The position numbers and the translations under genes were made by a program. Source: Deltaproteobacteria bacterium (GTDB lineage Bacteria; Desulfobacterota; Dissulfuribacteria; Dissulfuribacterales; QOAL01). Taken from it: DNA of 5,729 nucleotides. The number at the start of each line of letters is the position of its first letter. Position 1 is the stretch's first letter. The notes under the pieces were generated by a model that searched no databases, was not told the DNA's origin, and was given only the letters and a program-made list of their open reading frames with translations. Below are positions 4,060 through 5,729 of the stretch, piece after piece. The DNA is taken from the NCBI GenBank assembly GCA_015486425.1, contig WFRQ01000207.1, positions 1-5,729 of the forward strand, read 5' to 3'.

Positions 4060-5729
4060 ATGGCAGTCAGGAAGAACACACAGACCAGGGATAAAGACAG
4101 GGGCAGCAGAAAGATTACACCCATGCTGCAGCAGTATCTGGAGATAAAGGAACGTTATCCTGATGCCATACTCTTTTACCGCATGGGTGATTTTTACGAG
4201 ATGTTTTACGAGGATGCAGAAACAGCATCCCGAATACTTGAAATCACCCTTACCTCCCGTGACAGAAAAAGTGAAAATGCCGTGCCTATGTGCGGAGTGC
4301 CGGTGCATGCTGCTGAAAATTACCTGACACGGCTTGTGCTGTCAGGGAAACGGGTGGCAGTATGCGAACAGATTGAGGACCCGGCGCAGGCCAAAGGGCT
4401 TGTAAAAAGAGATGTGGTGCGGGTGGTGACCCCCGGGCTTATCACATCTGAAGGCAGCCTTGGGGCCAAGACCAACAACTTCCTTGTGGCGCTTCGGCCT
4501 CCGGGCAGCCGTGGTACATGGGGCATATCATGCCTTGACATTTCAACAGGTGAATTCAGGCTCACTGAGGTACAGGATGAAGACACGGTGCTGTCAGAGC
4601 TTTTCAGGCTGGAACCTGCTGAAATTCTGCTTCCTGAATCACTTAAGGGAGAGAATTTCACCTCACGCGCCGTGCGGGTACTGCCTGATGCCTTTGTAAC
4701 CTACAGACCTGATGCATGGTTCAGGAGAAAGAGGGCCGAGGAACTTGTTAAGGAGCAGTTTTCCGCTCTTTCTCTGGACGGTTTCGGGCTTTCCGGCTTT
4801 TCAACCGGCATTGACGCCGCAGGGGCCCTGCTTGCCTATGCACATGAGACCCAGAAGAGCCAGGCGTCTCACATATCCTCCATCTCGCCTTACTATCTTG
4901 GAGATCACCTTGTCATTGACGAGGCTACAAAACGCAACCTGGAGCTTGTGGCAAACAGCGTTGACCAGTCAAAACACGGGAGCCTGCTTGATGTGCTGGA
5001 TATGACAGTGACATCAATGGGAGGCAGGCTGCTTCGCAAGTGGATACTCTATCCTCTCAGGAACAGGGGGGCAATTGAGGCAAGGCTCCAGGCTGTGGGC
5101 ACGCTGAAAAAGGCAGCACAGCACAGAAAGAAGCTCAGGAAGGTGATGCGGCGTATTCACGATCTTGAGCGTCTTGTGGCAAGGACTGTTCTCGGCACGG
5201 CAAACGCCAGAGATCTGCTGTCCCTCGGAGAATCCCTGTCAACGCTTCCTGAACTTGCCTCCTGCCTTGAGGAAATATGCCAGGGACAGCGGCATGAAAC
5301 AAGCAGCTCGTCAAATGGACACACCGAACATGCCCCCCGCCTTGAGCATCTTCTCTCCTCCCTTGACATTCTTGAAGATATGGCAGCCCTTATAAAAAAG
5401 GCTATCAGGGAGGACTGCGCGCTTCATCTCAGGGAAGGCAGGCTCATTGCCTCGGGTTATAATGCCGAGCTTGACGAACTTTCAGCCATTCAGCGCGATG
5501 GACGCTCGTTTATTGCAGGAGTTGAGGCAAAGGAGAGGGAGCGCACCGGCATCTCCTCGCTCAAGGTAGGATATAACAAGGTGTTTGGCTATTACATCGA
5601 AGTGCCAAGGTCCCAGGCGGAAAAAGTTCCTGAAAATTATATCAGGAAACAGACCCTTGTGGCTGCCGAGCGGTATATCACTCCTGAAATCAAGGAGATA
5701 GAGGCAAAAATACTCACAGCCCAGGAAAG
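4060..5729 (+). CDS. mutS: DNA mismatch repair protein MutS (3' end cut by window)
   Basis: MutS recognises base mismatches and small loops and recruits MutL to start methyl- or nick-directed repair. The open frame gives 556 residues before the window ends. The mismatch-binding domain I starts with TPMLQQYLEIK at 20-30 and contains GDFYEMFYEDA, supplying the Phe45 and Glu47 of the Phe-X-Glu motif that contacts the mispair. CGVPVHAAENYL and CEQIEDPAQAKG follow, then the connector domain, and the core/lever region with SLLDVLDMTVTSMGGRLLRKW. The clamp region holds VGYNKVFGYYIEVP, near the end. Usual length is about 850-900, so roughly 300 residues, including the Walker A/B ATPase and helix-turn-helix, are missing. 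A Ser/His-rich insert (about 408-427) lies in the lever region. ATG 4060 is the only suitable start, since a TAA lies four codons upstream; no Shine-Dalgarno is visible in the AT-rich sequence before it. Identification is very secure. Confidence 0.97.
   Translation, partial: MAVRKNTQTRDKDRGSRKITPMLQQYLEIKERYPDAILFYRMGDFYEMFYEDAETASRILEITLTSRDRKSENAVPMCGVPVHAAENYLTRLVLSGKRVAVCEQIEDPAQAKGLVKRDVVRVVTPGLITSEGSLGAKTNNFLVALRPPGSRGTWGISCLDISTGEFRLTEVQDEDTVLSELFRLEPAEILLPESLKGENFTSRAVRVLPDAFVTYRPDAWFRRKRAEELVKEQFSALSLDGFGLSGFSTGIDAAGALLAYAHETQKSQASHISSISPYYLGDHLVIDEATKRNLELVANSVDQSKHGSLLDVLDMTVTSMGGRLLRKWILYPLRNRGAIEARLQAVGTLKKAAQHRKKLRKVMRRIHDLERLVARTVLGTANARDLLSLGESLSTLPELASCLEEICQGQRHETSSSSNGHTEHAPRLEHLLSSLDILEDMAALIKKAIREDCALHLREGRLIASGYNAELDELSAIQRDGRSFIAGVEAKERERTGISSLKVGYNKVFGYYIEVPRSQAEKVPENYIRKQTLVAAERYITPEIKEIEAKILTAQE

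Noticed and set aside
3979..4661. Minus-strand open frames of 109 and 113 codons facing mutS
   Set aside because: They lie opposite the conserved N-terminal domain of mutS and look like codon-usage shadows.

Overview
The window looks like chromosomal DNA of a Gram-negative-type bacterium with moderate GC content. The gene families and repeat style would suit a Desulfobacterota- or Nitrospirota-like lineage, but that is inference and the sequence alone does not settle it. Genes use the standard bacterial code with ATG and GTG starts. Both ends cut through genes.

Layout: (1) 1-1400, minus strand: most of recN, the SMC-like DNA-repair ATPase, cut at its C-terminus by the window start. (2) 1401-1722: a divergent control region. 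It holds a strong extended -10 promoter firing into recN, a weaker promoter firing the other way, and a recN leader with three inverted repeats. (3) 1723-2112, plus strand: a complete DUF1992 (DnaJ-C28 conserved domain) gene. Coupled to it by a GTGA overlap is a tiny membrane-protein ORF (2109-2204). That frame continues past a single in-frame TGA into a second hydrophobic segment ending at 2270. (4) 2271-2621: a non-coding stretch between converging genes, built of repeats. Two REP-like double-hairpin elements lie in inverted orientation and are bracketed by a 44-bp direct repeat. (5) 2622-3710, minus strand: a long-chain (E)-polyprenyl diphosphate synthase of the IspB/HepT type with its own promoter. 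(6) 3711-4059: a second divergent control region, with a possible 36-codon ORF and a small hairpin before mutS. (7) 4060-5729, plus strand: mutS, cut before its ATPase domain.

How the genes relate: recN (double-strand break repair) and mutS (mismatch repair) are both genome-maintenance genes, but they lie in separate divergent transcription units, so no joint operon is implied. The prenyl synthase supplies the side chain of a respiratory quinone. The DUF1992 protein and its coupled mini membrane protein form the one clear two-gene unit.

The most unusual items are the mini membrane ORF, whose internal TGA sits in a Cys-Thr-Pro-TGA context and is followed by a hairpin at a selenocysteine-like distance, and the nested repeat structure at 2285-2595. 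No CRISPR array, phage, transposase, tRNA or rRNA was seen.
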